From Lytechinus variegatus (Eukaryota; Echinodermata; Echinoidea; Temnopleuroida; Toxopneustidae), in the NCBI RefSeq assembly GCF_018143015.1, contig NC_054741.1:41933592-41997591 (forward strand): 64,000 nucleotides of DNA. Reading direction: 5' to 3'. A program made the position numbers and the translations under genes. Below the pieces are notes generated by a model. That model was not told the DNA's origin. It worked only from the letters and a program-made list of their open reading frames with translations, and did no database searches. The stretch's first letter is position 1, and each line of letters starts with the position of its first letter. Below are positions 54,273 through 63,926 of the stretch, piece by piece.

Positions 54273-55282
54273 CGAAAACCTTCCAGAAGATGGGTCTCAG
54301 TATTACCATCAGCTGCAATCTTAAGATCACGAACTTTCTTGACGTCACATTCAACCTGAACAATGGGAGGTACTACCCATACCGGAAACCAAATGACCAG
54401 CCCATGTACATCCACAGTCAATCTAACCATCCGCCATCGATCATCAAGAACCTTCCAGCTTCAATAAGCAGACGATTGTCTGACATCTCTTGCGACGAAG
54501 AATCTTTCAGGAAAGCCACCCCAATCTACGATGATGCCCTGAAATCCAACGGGTACCCGGAAGGTTTGTCCTACATGAATGATCGTTCTAGGCGGAAAAG
54601 GAAAAACAGGCAAAGGAATATTATTTGGTTCAACCCGCCATTCAGCAAGAACGTCTCTACAAACATCGGTGGTACCTTCTTGAAGCTTGTGGACAAGCAC
54701 TTCCCCAAGAAATCAAAACTGAATCGCATATTCAACAGGAATACCCTCAAGGTCAGTTACAGCTGCATGCCGAACGTTGCCAGCATCATCAAGGCCCATA
54801 ACAAGCTATACATGGAAGAAGGCAAGAAAACCAGTAGCAGCAAAACATGCAACTGCCGGAACAAGAACCTCTGCCCCCTTCAAGGGAACTGCTTGGCTAC
54901 TAACATCATCTACAACGCCGAAGTTACTAGCCCAAGCAAAACGATGGTCTACATCGGCCTTACGGAGCCCCCCTTCAAGTTGAGGTACAGCAACCATCTC
55001 CTATCCTTCCGACATGAGAGGTATCAACACAGCACGGAGCTATCAAAATTCATCTGGGATCTAAAACGGCATGATACACCCTACACCATCAAGTGGTCGA
55101 TTGCCCGACGTGCGCATCCTTACACCAACGAGTCTAAGAGGTGTGACCTGTGCTTATCTGAGAAGCTGCTCATAATGAACGCTGACAAGCAATCACTCCT
55201 AAATAAGAGACCGGAACTCATTTCTAAATGCCGTCATCAGAATAAGTTTTACTTGTGCAACTTCAAGAAAGAATTTTCGTAA
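54269..55282 (+). CDS. Penelope-like RT thumb and GIY-YIG endonuclease (longer copy)
   Basis: 337 codons, same sequence as the corresponding part of the upstream copy: RT thumb, CNCRNKNLCPLQGNC, GIY-YIG (VYIGLTEPPFKLR) and the CDLCLSEK tail. It is separated from the RT only by the one-base deletion, so the listed ATG is not a biological start. Expected role: nicking of target DNA for target-primed reverse transcription in the nucleus. Confidence 0.85.
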   Translation: MTKTFQKMGLSITISCNLKITNFLDVTFNLNNGRYYPYRKPNDQPMYIHSQSNHPPSIIKNLPASISRRLSDISCDEESFRKATPIYDDALKSNGYPEGLSYMNDRSRRKRKNRQRNIIWFNPPFSKNVSTNIGGTFLKLVDKHFPKKSKLNRIFNRNTLKVSYSCMPNVASIIKAHNKLYMEEGKKTSSSKTCNCRNKNLCPLQGNCLATNIIYNAEVTSPSKTMVYIGLTEPPFKLRYSNHLLSFRHERYQHSTELSKFIWDLKRHDTPYTIKWSIARRAHPYTNESKRCDLCLSEKLLIMNADKQSLLNKRPELISKCRHQNKFYLCNFKKEFS

Positions 55283-55580
55283 TCGCTTTGCATCTTCTTG
55301 CCTAACCCAGTTTCACTGGTGCATTGTCGCTTCATGGCCCCCCCCCCCCGCGCTCTCTCTCTTCCTCTCTTCTCTCCCCCTCTCTCTCTTTCTTTTTCTT
55401 TCTCTTTCTTTCTCTCTCTAATGCTCTTCCTTTCTCTCTCTCTTTCTTCTCAGTGGAACCATCCCAGCGCGCTAAATTACCATGGTACCTTGCGCTCCAT
55501 ATGCGTGAAATGGGGTTGCGCGCTCTGTGCGCTTTTTCAGTGAATTAAATTGTTAATGTTCAAATGGTATTGCCACTAGC

Positions 55581-55638
55581 CTTTATTGTTGCCTGAAGAT
55601 CGCATCTGCGTGAAACTCCGAGTAGCAAATCAATAAAG
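55581..55638 (+). ncRNA. candidate hammerhead ribozyme (copy 2)
   Basis: Identical to 52895-52952, offset by 2686 bp. Two ribozymes in one tandem transcript would release a monomer-length RNA of that size. Confidence 0.7.
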
Positions 55639-55746
55639 TACTGATGAACCACACGTTATCTGTGTAACTTTATTTATTTTATTTCATGCTCTGCCTCATC
55701 ACAGACATCGAGCACTCTTCTTTACAAGGATAGCATTCACCAAGTG

Positions 55747-55790
<44 letters not shown>

Positions 55791-55795
55791 TATAC

Positions 55796-55840
<45 letters not shown>
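55747..55840. repeat. (TA)n/(TATACA)n microsatellite
   Basis: Alternating TA with a few TATACATA interruptions, directly at the right end of the Penelope-like pair. Other (TA)n runs are at 43243, 51448, 56256, 56868 and 61153. Confidence 0.9.
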
Positions 55841-55842
<2 letters not shown>

Positions 55843-56296
55843 AATGCGAAACAAATTCACGAGTAATGCAGTTTTTGTAATGCCAACAATTAAGTTCTTT
55901 GAATGACAGTTATTTTTATTAAAGCGTGCGCGATCTCAGCGGGACTAGGGTAACTGCTGCTAGGTGCGCAAAATGCTGTTATTAATGTATATTGCGCACT
56001 TTTTGGTAAAATATCATTAATGACGTAAGTTACGGTAATATACGTAATAATAAAAGAATATGATTTAAGTTTTGTAACAATGAAAAGTTTTCGTAATAAT
56101 AAGTGTCTAGCTGAGATCGCGCACACTGCACATTGCATAGAGAGATCATAATAAATATGAAAGCTGAATTAAAGAAATTAAGGCAAAGAGGAGAAAGAAA
56201 ATGGTTATCTATAGAATGTGAATGGGTTCAGCCAAGACAGATCTTTGTTGAGTATATATATATGTATATATATACATATATGTATATATGAGTATA
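55841..56296. other. unassigned short stretch
   Basis: GTGCGCGATCTCAGCGGGAC (about 55926) and AGCTGAGATCGCGCACACTG (56110) form an inverted pair, so 55920-56130 may be a small foldback element. No gene. Confidence 0.5.
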
Positions 56297-56354
56297 TATA
56301 GTAACAAAATATGCTGAAGATAAATGGTAATGCTTTCAAAGCCAATATAGTTTT

Positions 56355-56402
56355 TATTTCCTCGAATTTTCGACGGACCTCCGTCTTCTTCAGGAGTAAA
56401 TA
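56355..56402 (-). ncRNA. hammerhead-like motif, left arm
   Basis: Mirror of 56727-56774 in the left arm of the palindrome, same bases on the minus strand. Confidence 0.45.
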
Positions 56403-56726
56403 CAATGTGTGGTATCAATCAGAGAGCGCATCCTCAGACAGATGTTGTTATGATGACTGGCTGAGGATTGCGCGCCCTTCACAGAAACATACATAGTAAC
56501 GCTTGTTTGTAATTATCTAATTGTTACGTAACAATTAATATTGCGCAATAACATTTCTTGTTACGCAACAATAAGAAATTATTAATTAATATTAATTGTT
56601 ACGTAACAATTAGATAATTACAAACAAGCGTTACTATGTATGTTTCTGTGAAGGGCGCGCATCCTCAGCCAGTCATCATAACAACATCTGTCTGAGGATG
56701 CGCTCTCTGATTGATACCACACATTG

Positions 56727-56774
56727 TATTTACTCCTGAAGAAGACGGAGGTCCGTCGAAAATTCGAGGAAATA
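56727..56774 (+). ncRNA. hammerhead-like motif, right arm
   Basis: CTGAAGA (56736-56742), stem II GACGG/CCGTC with loop AGGT, GAAAA (56758-56762), TTC as cleavage triplet, and stem I TATTTACTC with GAGGAAATA (one mismatch). An unpaired A precedes stem II. Stem III is only AA/UU without a loop, so it could work only as a dimer, as reported for short-stem-III hammerheads. Confidence 0.5.
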
Positions 56775-57244
56775 AAAACTATATTGGCTTTGAAAGCATT
56801 ACCATTTATCTTCAGCATATTTTGTTACTATAGTATTAGAGAAGCCAATACGTGAAACTTTAAGATGAGTATATATATATATATATGTATGTATAAGGTT
56901 ATGTGGAGCACTTGTTGAACGGTTGCCCCTCTGAAAGCTCTCTGCGAATAGCTGATTTTTATGTAAATTTTTGAACACTTCAAGCTTTTTTGACTGCACT
57001 AAGTATTTGAACAATATGTATGGATTGTGTGGGACAAGTTTTGAGTGTTTTGTAGCTTAAATCAGACAGGATTTGTGGTTGTGAAAATGTTGGATCTACT
57101 GCTGCAAAAACTGTACAGGGACCATTTTGATCTCACTGCATTCAACTGGTACCTGGGATGTGCTTCAGTCATGAATAGGAAAAGACCTATACATCATTTA
57201 TTGTTAGTGATCTTTTCAGTGACTTGAAAGCCTTGATCTTAACA

Positions 57245-57646
57245 ATGGCTCTACAGAGGACCTACCTAATTTTGCTTCTAACCATTCTATTATGTCTGTC
57301 CTATCATGAATGGAATGAATGTGATCATTCTACTTGCATTGGAACTGTGTATGCTGGCTGCAGTAAACTTACACAAGTTTCATTACTGAAGGGAAAAATC
57401 AAACATTTGAAATATCTTGGTACACACATTCCATATTATAGTAACTCATCAGCAACTTTCCAGATATCTCTTACAATCTATGGAGATGTTGAGCCCAACC
57501 AGGGCCCTCAACTATTTACTAAAGATGGAAAGAAAGCCCCTGCCTATGATTTAAAGTATCGGCAAAAGGTTGGTCAAGAGCATTATGCCTTTATTAAAAA
57601 GAGCTTTAATCACTTTGCATTTTCAACCATTCCACATCGCGCCTAG
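57245..57646 (+). pseudogene. LINE N-terminal ORF with decayed 2A peptide
   Basis: Starts with a hydrophobic TYLILLLTILLCLS segment. At 57483-57509 it encodes GDVEPNQGP. The 2A ribosome-skipping motif needs D(V/I)ExNPGP; here the first Pro of NPGP is Gln (CAG), which should abolish skipping. 2A sequences at the N-terminus are known for CR1-like LINEs of sea urchins. The frame ends soon after, though related sequence runs to about 57830 in other frames. Confidence 0.7.
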
Positions 57647-57841
57647 ATCCTGATGTTTGGAGAAGGATCCATGAACTTGGCATCTCACGAAAGCGGAAAA
57701 CTCATCGTGGATCTAAAGGTCGTAAGAGAAGGGCTAGGAACTTAAATTTGAGGTACAGTGTATTGTCAACGTCACAACATGATATTTTTGATCACCCTAT
57801 ACCAGTTTTGGTTCAACAAAGAAAGTATACCGACATTTTAA

Positions 57842-58219
57842 AGGTATTATTTAACTTTGTGAGCAGCCGATTTAAAAAATTCTCAAACCAAGGTGAAACA
57901 TGTGTACAAGTGCATGTATTAAAAGTAATAAACCCTGAAAACAACCATAATTGAGAATGAAAAGCTAAAACTGAGGGGCAAACCCCGATTTTGTAAATAG
58001 GCGTCTTATAGACACCTAAATAGTACACATAAGTGTATAGGATGAAATTGAGATGGTGTTTCCGGTCACTTTATATTTCAATTTTTGAAGCACTAAATAA
58101 TCATTTTCGAACGTAATTTTTTCTGGGCTTCATTTTTGTAACATGTCACAGACACAGGTGACAAGTGTGACATTCTAGCTCAGATTTTTTAAAAGTCAAA
58201 CCAATGTTAACCAATCACT
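57842..58219. mobile_element. MITE with TTAA target site, in the LINE
   Basis: TTAA at 57838-57841 and 58220-58223. Ends AGGTATTATTTAACTTTG and GTTAACCAATCACT are related inverted sequences. The left end also occurs as a fragment at 50773-50812. Confidence 0.7.
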
Positions 58220-58278
58220 TTAAGACGATCTTAACAATCTTAAACAGATAACAGTATTGATTAACAAAAATCATCATT

Positions 58279-58660
58279 TTGACTTACCACGCTTTTTTTC
58301 TGTCAAATGAACGATCGATCAATAATAAACTTGATGAAATTGACATTGCTCCTAATATAAACAAAGTTGATATTCTTGCGTTGATGGAAACATGGATTGA
58401 TGAATCAACTCCTATGGACTGTTTGAGTTTAAATGGTTATACTTTATTTTCAAAGCCAAGGAGTGGAAGAAAAGGAGGAGGAGTGGCTTTATACGTTAAA
58501 GATATTTTTAATCCTAGTATTATACCAGTTTTGGTACCTGTAAATGTTGAGGCTTTGTGGGTGGTACGACCACGATTATTACCTCGTGAAATATCACGTA
58601 TTGTCGTATGTGTATTGTACTTTCCACCACGTAGTCCATATGGGCAGTATTTATGTCTAC
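58279..58660 (+). pseudogene. LINE endonuclease, N-terminal part
   Basis: NERSINNKLDEI, VDILALMETWIDES and GRKGGGVALYVKDI are the first blocks of an AP-type endonuclease. It continues to VCVLYFPPRSPYGQY and is cut at about 58661 by a LINE tail. Confidence 0.85.
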
Positions 58661-58840
58661 AGGCGTATCCCGCCACAAGCCTCAGCTTTTAGGGTATACG
58701 CCTTCTTCCTTAAACCCAATATGTACATATTTATATTTTTTATAACAAATTGATTTATGTATGAATTTATGTTTACGAAAAATGTAATGACATGGAAGAA
58801 AATAAATGTTTTATTTGAATTGAATTGAATTGAATCATAT
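58661..58840 (+). mobile_element. 5'-truncated CR1-type LINE tail
   Basis: A ~180-bp 3'-UTR-like piece ending GAATTGAATTGAATTGAATC (58820-58839), the same tail type as at 60990-61022. It separates two halves of the endonuclease. Confidence 0.75.
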
Positions 58841-58988
58841 TATTTCTACGATTGATGATGTTCTTACAAAAAAACATCCTGATGCTGGCATTTTTGTGAT
58901 GGGTGACATGAATGACCTTGATACTGAACCAATTTTGAATAATGATAACTTTCATCAGGTTGTAAATATTCCAACAAGAGATACTTGA
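58841..58988 (+). pseudogene. LINE endonuclease, middle part
   Basis: Resumes IISTIDDVLTKKHPDAGIFV then GDMNDLD, the GD(F/M)N block, and IPTRDT before a stop. Confidence 0.8.
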
Positions 58989-59629
58989 CAAAATTGTAAT
59001 GAATTGTGATAAGTTTTACTTACCTGTTAGTGTCACATCACCTCTTTGAAAAATTGACCATACCTGTTTACTGCTAAGACCAATTGATAGTTTGGCACGC
59101 TCAAGAAAGGAAATGAAAATAAAACTTGCCCGCCCTCTACCAGGCAGTGGTTTGTGTTTATATGGTCAATGGATCACTCAATATTCTTGGGATGATATGT
59201 TACAGCTACAAGATCCTTCTGCAAAATATTCTCTTCTTATTCTAACTACTCTATCAAAGCTGGATTAATTATTACCCACTAAGAAAATTAAGATAAAGGC
59301 TAATGACAAACCTTGGATGACACCACAGATAAAGGCAATCATAATTGAAAGAGAAAAGGCTTTCGAGAAGAATAATAAACCTCTGTGGCGTAGTCTCAGA
59401 AATAAAGTAAATAGAATGATAAAAAGTGCAAAAAAAACATTATAACACACGTGTATCTTATCTTAAATCAACAAATCCAGCCGACTGGTATAAACAAATC
59501 AAGATTATTACAAAAAAGAATAACACATCTAACGTCATTGCTGTACCTGGTGTTGAACCTAATGATAAAGATCGGCATTAGAAGACTGCTGATACCATTA
59601 ATAAGCATTTCATTAATAAAGCATCGGAT

Positions 59630-60330
59630 TTGGCACTGTTGGATAGAAGTTGCTTACCAGCTTTCTTACCTTCTCCTTGTGTTTGTCCAGAAGTACAACC
59701 TTATCAGGTTTATTCTATGCTAAAGAAAATAAAATGCAGTAAAGTAGGTGTAACAGATGACTTACCCTCTCGTGTAATTCGTGAATTCGCATGTGAACTA
59801 AGCCATCCTCTTGCCAATATCCTTAATGCATCATTTCAACAAGGGTTAGTACCTTGGCAGTGGAAGAGAAGTCAGGTTGTTCCCATTCCCAAGTCACAAC
59901 CACCGAATATTAAAGAACCTCGACCTATATCTCTTACATGTCAATTCGCTAAAATTGTAGAATCATTCATTACAAAATGGTTACTGGAAGATATTTCTAA
60001 ATATATTGACATTCATCAATACGGAAACAGACAAGGTCTGTCAACTACCCATTATTTGGTAAAATTATCGCATTGTGTATTGGACAACTGTGAAAAATCT
60101 AAATCAGTATCCACTATAGTTTGCACAGACTTTTCCAAAGCCTTCGATAGACTTTACCATAATATTCTGATTCGAAAATTAATTGGATATTAATTGCATT
60201 ATTGAGTGGATTGTTAGTTTTTTTTGTTAGCTGGAGTGCCGCAAGGAACAAAATTAGGCCCCATATTATTTTTTGATCATGTTTACTGATGTGTGTCAGA
60301 ATGATTCTTTACCGCACTTTAAATATGTTG
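59630..60330 (+). pseudogene. LINE reverse transcriptase
   Basis: A 187-codon frame has VTDDLPSRVIREFA, VVPIPKSQPPNIKEPRPISL, YGNRQGLSTTHYLV and CTDFSKAFDRLYHNIL with the motif A Asp. Beyond a stop, GVPQGTKLGPILF (about 60233) and KYVDDLTIVE (about 60320) give motifs B and C; YVDD is intact. Frameshifts divide the blocks. Confidence 0.85.
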
Positions 60331-60399
60331 ACGATCTTACTATAGTTGAGAATCGTTCAATAGAAACTCCTTCTGTATTACAATTACAATGTATTACAA

Positions 60400-60590
60400 A
60401 TGCAAAAAAGAGTTTGCAAAACAATTCTTGGCTCAGATTTTATAGACTATGAAAATGCATTAACAAAATGTGGATTAGAATGTCTTGAAAGAAGACGAAA
60501 AAGACTGTTTGTAGTTTGCTTAATCTCTTTTAAGAAACCCTCACTGTATTTAACTGGCTACCAAAAAGGAAAAATGTCTCAATCTCATTA
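60400..60590 (+). pseudogene. LINE C-terminal segment
   Basis: QKRVCKTILGSDFIDYENAL and CGLECLERRRKRL, the usual end block of CR1-type LINEs. It directly follows motif C, so the part between is deleted. Confidence 0.75.
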
Positions 60591-61257
60591 AGGAGTGTTC
60601 CAAACTTTGCTCAGTTAAAATGCAAAACAGATCGCTTTAGAAAAAGTGCAATACCATATTTCATTGACTTACTAAATTCAAAATATTTTTTCTTTTCATA
60701 TCTTGAAATCAACTCAAATGTTTGCCATTGTTTTAGTCTCCATTTCAGTCCAATTGATATTTGAATTTTTAATTGTCTAATATTCCTCACTTTTTAATAT
60801 AGTATTTCCTTTTTCGTTCTATTTTATTATATTTAATGAATTTTTATGTACACTTGCTCTTTGAAATTTATTTATTATCTTTGTTAATTGTAATTGTTTG
60901 CTTTTATCCGTGACTTGTGAACGTTTTATTGTAAACGTGAATTTCAAGCATTCTGGCTTTGTAACATGTAATGTTTTTATACGAAATAAACCATGATTGA
61001 ATTGAATTGAATTTGAATTGAATGTATATATATGCATATGTTTGTGTGCGTGTTTGTGTGTGTGTGAGTTTGTTTTGTGTGGTCGAGCGCCTTTGGAAAG
61101 TTGATTCATGATTTTGCCCCCCCCCCATCTGAAAAAAGGATCGACGCCCCTGTATATATATATATATATAAAAGAAGGTCCTGCGTCGGTTGTGGTAGTA
61201 TAAAGCAAAATACAATGTGAATAAAAACAACCGTAGATAGAAAAGTTGATCAAATTT

Positions 61258-61285
61258 TCGCCATAGGGCTTCATCAGGAAATGAT
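61258..61285 (-). other. hammerhead-like core in the minus-strand Penelope-like end
   Basis: CTGATGAAGCCCTATGGCG followed by AAAATTT on the minus strand. Core and stem II (GCC/GGC) are present, but I could pair only two bases of stem I, so activity is doubtful. Confidence 0.4.
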
Positions 61286-61369
61286 GAATTTATTAGTCAA
61301 CAACACCAAGAAACGCAGTGCGCAAAACTTAAAGCGTAAAAGACAAGCGAAGTGCAACAGTACAAAAGA

Positions 61370-61625
61370 AAAGAGAGAGAGAGAAAACAAAGAAAAAAGA
61401 AAGAAAGGGGAAGGGAAGAAAAAAAAGAAAGCCGGGGAGACAAAAGGAAGAGAGAAAACGGAAAAAGAAAACCGACTAGAAGTAAAAAAGAGAGAGAGGG
61501 AGAGAAGGGGCAGAAATAGAGGACAGCTGGGGAGAAAGAAAGAGAAGAAAAAGAAAGGGAAGGACACCAAAAAGGAAGAAAACAAGAAAGGGAAGCAAGA
61601 GAGAGAGAGAGAGAGGGGGGGGGGG
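61370..61625 (+). repeat. ~250-bp purine run (pyrimidine tract of the minus-strand element)
   Basis: Almost only A and G on the plus strand, ending with (GA)n and a G12 run. Open frames through it are compositional. Confidence 0.85.
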
Positions 61626-61786
61626 GGAGAAAAGAAAATCACACCACGGGAAAAGAATGGAAAGACGCATTCATTCCATCAGGTTGGAGAGAGCCGAGTG
61701 AGTGGATGAGGCGTTCCTCCTTCTATTTCCTTATCCCATCTGAACGAAAACCAGCCAGAAGAACGCACACCTTGAAGTACCCGATG

Positions 61787-62214
61787 TTATGGTCCGGTTA
61801 GGTAAAATGATGGGCTTACCGGCAACCCTGCTGACTTGATCCTGATGGAGCGAAGATGTTCGGTCACTCTGTCAGCTAGCCTCCTCTTCGTTTCTCCGAT
61901 GTAGATCTCCTTGCACTTGGAGCAGTAGATGCAATATATGCAATCCTTGGTGACAAAAGAGCCGTGGATGTGCCAAGTACCCTTTGGTCCGGATATCTCT
62001 GTCACTGAAGAAATGACCCCACACGTGTTGCAGCGAGGTCTACTGCATTGGTTTGCTTCCGACACCACATGGTAGCATTGATTGGAATGAGCTCGGATTT
62101 CACGAGGAGCTGGCGTAGGTTCTTGTCCTTCCGGAACGAAGTCAGAGGAGGAGGTTCGGAGAAAATTTCTGTAGTGGCAGGGTGCTCAGTTAAGATGTGA
62201 AAGTTATCCCTCAC
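61787..62214 (-). pseudogene. Penelope-like GIY-YIG endonuclease region
   Basis: 62214-62002 reads NFHILTEHPATTEIF, PPLTSFRKDKNLRQLLVKS and MWCRK. After a frameshift, 62068-61787 reads CSRPRCNTC, CIYCIYCSKCKEIYIGETKR and RLADRVTEHLRSI, the CCHH-bearing GIY-YIG domain of Penelope/Poseidon-type elements. Truncated after GLPVSPSF. Confidence 0.8.
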
Positions 62215-62489
62215 GGACTTGGCAAGGCGTTCACTAGTGGGATGGTAAGGTGACGACTAACGGAATCCTTCCTGAAACCTGCTTCTGCTGCTTGGGCCGA
62301 AGGAAATCCGCACGTGTTGATGTATCAACTCTTAGTGAGGATCTCATCCGGGTATGCTCGTTGCTTGAAGAAATGTTGCATTTCATCTGCTGTAGTCATC
62401 TTCCTCTGAACAAATACGACGGATGCGAGAAAGTTGAGAGAAGGGAATGGAATTCTTGCATGCAGGAGGATGTGAAGATGCGTAGTTCA

Positions 62490-62873
62490 GGTAAGCATGG
62501 AAATCAGTAGGCTTGTATAATGCACTGACGTAGTGATACCCGAGCCTTCGATTGTGACTTTGAGGTCCAAGAAAGCCACACTGGAGTCTGACACTTCGTT
62601 GGTAAGTTGAACTGAAGGATGCATGTTGCCAAGTCTGTCAATGAATTCCATAACTTCATCCTTGGATGACACTGCGATTCCAAGATAATCATCAATATAT
62701 CTTCGCAGAAGCAGAGGTTTGGGCCCTTCGTAATTGGACAAGAACCTGCTTTCGATGTATCCCATGAACAGGCAAGCATAAGAAGGTCCCATCTTCACGC
62801 CCTTTTTCTGTTTGTAGTATTTACCATTGAAGCTGAATGATGAACGTGTAAGAACGAGATCAGTCAAGTGCAC
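62490..62873 (-). pseudogene. Penelope-like RT, C-terminal half
   Basis: FSFNGKYYKQKKGVKMGPSY, then LLLRRYIDDYLGIAVSSKD with the catalytic YIDD, then SVAFLDLKVTIEGSG. Two extra bases near 62517 (minus GCATTATACAAG) shift the frame just before the KPTDSHAYL block. Confidence 0.85.
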
Positions 62874-63049
62874 TTACCAACGAAGTGTCAGATGCCAGTG
62901 TGGCTTTCTTGGACCTCAAAGTCACAATCGAAGGCTCGGGTTATCACCACGTCAGTGCATTACAAGCCTACTGATTCCCATGCTTACCTGAACTACGCAT
63001 CTTCACATCCTCCTGCATGCAAGAATTCCATTCTTTTCTTTTCACTTTT

Positions 63050-63586
63050 CACTCTCTATACCATCATTCCCCGATCAGATGGCCTCAATGCTATTCGTTT
63101 CTTTCTACGGAGTCATCAATCAGCTAACAGACCTGACGAGGACACTATAGTGCGCTTGACTGACCTCGTTCTTACACGTTCATCATTCAGCTTCAATGGT
63201 AAGTACTACAAACAGAAGAAGGGCGTGAAGATGGGACCTTCTTATGCTTGCCTGTTCATGGGATGCGAAGATATATTGATGATTATCTTGGAATCGCAGT
63301 GTCATCCAAGGATGAAGTTATGGAATTCATTGACAGACTTGGCAACATGCATCCTTCAGTTCAACTTACCAACGAAGTGTCAGACGCCAGTGTGGCTTTC
63401 TTGGACCTCAAAGTCACAATCGAAGGCTCGGGTATCACCACGTCAGTGCATTACAAGCCTACTGATTCCCATGCTTACCTGAACTACGCATCTTCACATC
63501 CTCCTGCATGCAAGAATTCCATTCCCTTCTCTCAACTTTCTCGCATCCGTCGTATTTGTTCAGAGGAAGATGACTACAGCAGATGA
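63050..63586 (+). pseudogene. Penelope-like RT with internal deletion
   Basis: Compared with the minus-strand copy, ~52 nt are missing at about 63264, between FMG and RRYIDDYLG, which shifts the frame. After it, RRYIDDYLGIAV to SSHPPACKNSIPFSQLSRIR and RRICSEED are readable. Confidence 0.8.
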
Positions 63587-63926
63587 AATGCAACATTTCT
63601 TCAAGCAACGAGCATACCCGGATGAGATCCTCACTAAGAGAGTTGATACATCAACACGTGCGGATTTCCTTCGGCCCAAGCAGCAGAAGCAGGTTTCAGG
63701 AAGGATTCCGTTAGTCGTCACTTACCATCCCACTAGTGAACGCCTTGCCAAGTCCGTGAGGGATAACTTTCACATCTTAACTGAGCACCCTGCCACTACA
63801 GAAATTTTCTCCGAACCTCCTCTGACTTCGTTTCGGAAGGACAAGAACCTACGCCAGCTCCTCGTGAAATCCGAGCTCATTCCAATCAATGCTACCATGT
63901 GGTGTCGGAAACAAACCATGCAGTAG
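63570..63926 (+). pseudogene. Penelope-like linker between RT and GIY-YIG
   Basis: MQHFFKQRAYPDEIL, RIPLVVTYHPTSERLAKSVR and SFRKDKNLRQLLVKS are the connector typical of Penelope-type proteins. The frame stops at 63926, but the GIY-YIG-start sequence (RCNTC-like) continues in another frame to the window end. Confidence 0.8.

Larger units (their letters stand above)
53061..55746 (+). mobile_element. Penelope-like element, longer downstream copy
   Basis: 2686 bp. Its last ~1594 bp repeat the upstream copy with only a few differences, so both arose in one recent event. It ends at a (TA)n run (from 55747). A one-base loss near 54238-54241 breaks its RT frame. The 5' part may itself be truncated, since the ORF opens right at the junction. 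Confidence 0.85.
56297..56832. repeat. 536-bp near-perfect palindrome with Penelope-like ends
   Basis: Arms 56297-56542 and 56588-56832 are reverse complements apart from one extra T near 56468; the spacer is 45 nt. Each arm contains CTGAAGAAGACGGAGGTCCG then TCGAAAATTCGAGG, and GAGGATGCGC words. (TA)n runs lie just outside both arms. Confidence 0.9.
57045..61022 (+). mobile_element. CR1-type LINE, decayed, with nested insertions
   Basis: Plus-strand order: N-terminal ORF with a 2A-like motif (57245-57646), endonuclease (58279-58988, interrupted), linker (59040-59600), RT (59630-60330), C-terminal piece (60400-60590) and a 3' end of ATTGAATTGAATT repeats at 60990-61022. A TTAA MITE (57842-58219) and a truncated LINE tail (58661-58840) are inserted. 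About 600-700 bp between RT motif C and the C-terminal block appear deleted near 60395. Confidence 0.8.
61160..62870 (-). mobile_element. Penelope-like fragment, minus orientation
   Basis: Minus order: RT (62873-62490), linker (62500-62215), GIY-YIG end (62214-61787), polypyrimidine tract (61625-61370), hammerhead-like core (61285-61258), then a (TA)n run at 61153-61171. The order ORF, pyrimidine tract, ribozyme-like core, (TA)n is the same as in the 51-55 kb element, although the proteins belong to different branches. Confidence 0.75.

Noticed and set aside
61274..61709. 142-codon Lys/Glu/Arg-rich frame and its antisense Phe/Ser frame
   Set aside because: Purely a product of the ~250-bp purine run in the 3' region of the Penelope-like element.
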